From NCBI RefSeq assembly GCF_036669915.1, contig NC_089314.1, forward strand, positions 7,880,958-7,944,957: a stretch of 64,000 bases of DNA, read 5' to 3'. Each line of letters opens with the position of its first letter. Position 1 is the first letter of the stretch. Below, in pieces: positions 63,031 to 64,000 of this stretch. The DNA comes from Pocillopora verrucosa (taxonomy: Eukaryota > Cnidaria > Anthozoa > Scleractinia > Pocilloporidae). The notes below the pieces were generated by a model. It was not told the DNA's origin, made no database searches, and was given only the letters and a program-made list of their open reading frames with translations. A program made the translations under genes and the position numbers.

Positions 63031-63463
63031 TTTCAACAATCACTTCAAAACTGCCTATCTTGCTTTGATAATCATGCGTTATATTTATTATCATTTATAT
63101 TTAAGCACATGAAAAAATTAATTGTAGTGAGTATAGCATTTGTGGAATGTCATTTAGGTGATTTCTTATCATTAACTGAGTGTGTATAATTACAAAAATT
63201 GATTTGAGAATTTGCTTCTGGAGTTTCAGCTAAAAAATACATTTATCATTTGAATTGTGATACTTTTGACACAAACATTTAAAACAGTATTTGTTCTATT
63301 CTCATCTCTATTAGAAAGCTTCATTGTGACAAAACTTAGAATTGTTACAATTCAGGTCTTTGTACAGATTCTTTTGAACTTCATTGGCTGCAGAAAAAAC
63401 TTTGGTCTTTGCTCTATTTAACTACATATCACCCCTAGAAATACAGACCACAGTGAATCCTGT

Positions 63464-63676
63464 CTTAACCCATTACACCCTGACATCAGAATGCATATTC
63501 TCCATACTGTTCTCTATACAATTCCTAAGGTCTCAGCAAGAAGAATTTGTTTAACAATCAAGAGCTTCTTTAGTTGGTGATCATTTCCTTTATTCTCATG
63601 ACCTTTGTGTTTGATTTCAGAAGTGATATTGTAGGGAGAAACTGGACGCTAGGCACTCTGAGGGTTAACGGGCTAA
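63464..63676. mobile_element. Short interspersed element with TTAACCC / GGGTTAA ends
   Basis: About 210 bases bounded by TTAACCCATTACACCC and GAGGGTTAACGGG. Internal sequence (GAATGCATATTCTCCATACT, ATTTCCTTTATTCTCATGAC) is of a type I recall as highly repeated in stony corals. It is non-coding and related in its ends to the TTTAACTC MITEs. Confidence 0.55.
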
Positions 63677-64000
63677 GCAGACACCTAGAGTTAACGGAGC
63701 TTAAGTGGCCTTCGTAGAAGTGTTTTTTTTTTTCATTCAAGTCCCTTGGAACAAAGAATGAGGGAAAAGTACAGCCCAGTATTGACTAAATACAGGATCT
63801 CTTCTTATCCCCTTTTACTCCAAAGAATGATCAACACATAACCTCTTTGCACAATCTCCATATTATGTCAAGAAAGCAGGTACTGAGAATTGATTGGTCA
63901 GCCCTAAAAATTATATTGATAAATAATCCCCTCTTATTACATGTAATTAATGAAAGTATAGGAATGCTATACATAGAGGACAGATCATAAATCCTATTTT
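63677..64000. other. Right end of window, non-coding
   Basis: AT-rich sequence with no gene or structural element recognised. Confidence 0.5.

Overview
The window looks like nuclear DNA of a cnidarian, most likely a stony coral. It is AT-rich, has spliced animal genes with GT-AG introns, an intronless class A GPCR, a hevamine-type chitinase joined to an animal chitin-binding domain, and short dispersed repeats whose sequences I associate with coral genomes. The species assignment is inference; no rRNA, tRNA, mitochondrial or bacterial features were seen.

Layout. (1) 1537-10920, + strand: one very long, apparently intronless coiled-coil gene with three paired hydrophobic segments near its C-terminus; the reading frame is broken several times near the start and once at about 7815. 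(2) 13519-14511, +: intronless rhodopsin-class GPCR. (3) 18300-22570, +: seven-exon secreted chitinase of 445 aa (GH18 catalytic domain, proline-rich linker, CBM14 domain), reconstructed exon by exon with consistent phases. (4) 23296-58166: a tandem array of three segmental copies (A 23543-36957, B 36958-46750, C 46751-about 58166). The full unit carries two minus-strand four-exon genes encoding small secreted proteins: signal peptide plus PAN/apple domain, an 18-codon two-cysteine linker exon of 55 nt, and two fibronectin type III domains. There are two paralogue types; type 1 is intact in A and C, type 2 in A, B and C. Copy B has lost exons 1-3 of type 1 but keeps its last exon open. Decayed FN3 exons and a plus-strand PAN exon lie at the left edge, and the duplication breakpoint falls inside that PAN exon. 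(5) 59027-59986, +: intronless multi-pass membrane protein with TspO/MBR-like sequence motifs. (6) 60000-64000: repeat-rich, no gene recognised.

The genes do not form an operon or an obvious pathway. The most notable items are the PAN-FN3-FN3 array, where the PAN exon differs between copies mostly by amino-acid-changing substitutions while the FN3 exon is almost invariant, and the giant coiled-coil membrane protein. All gene models come from reading the sequence by eye; no database search or transcript evidence was available.
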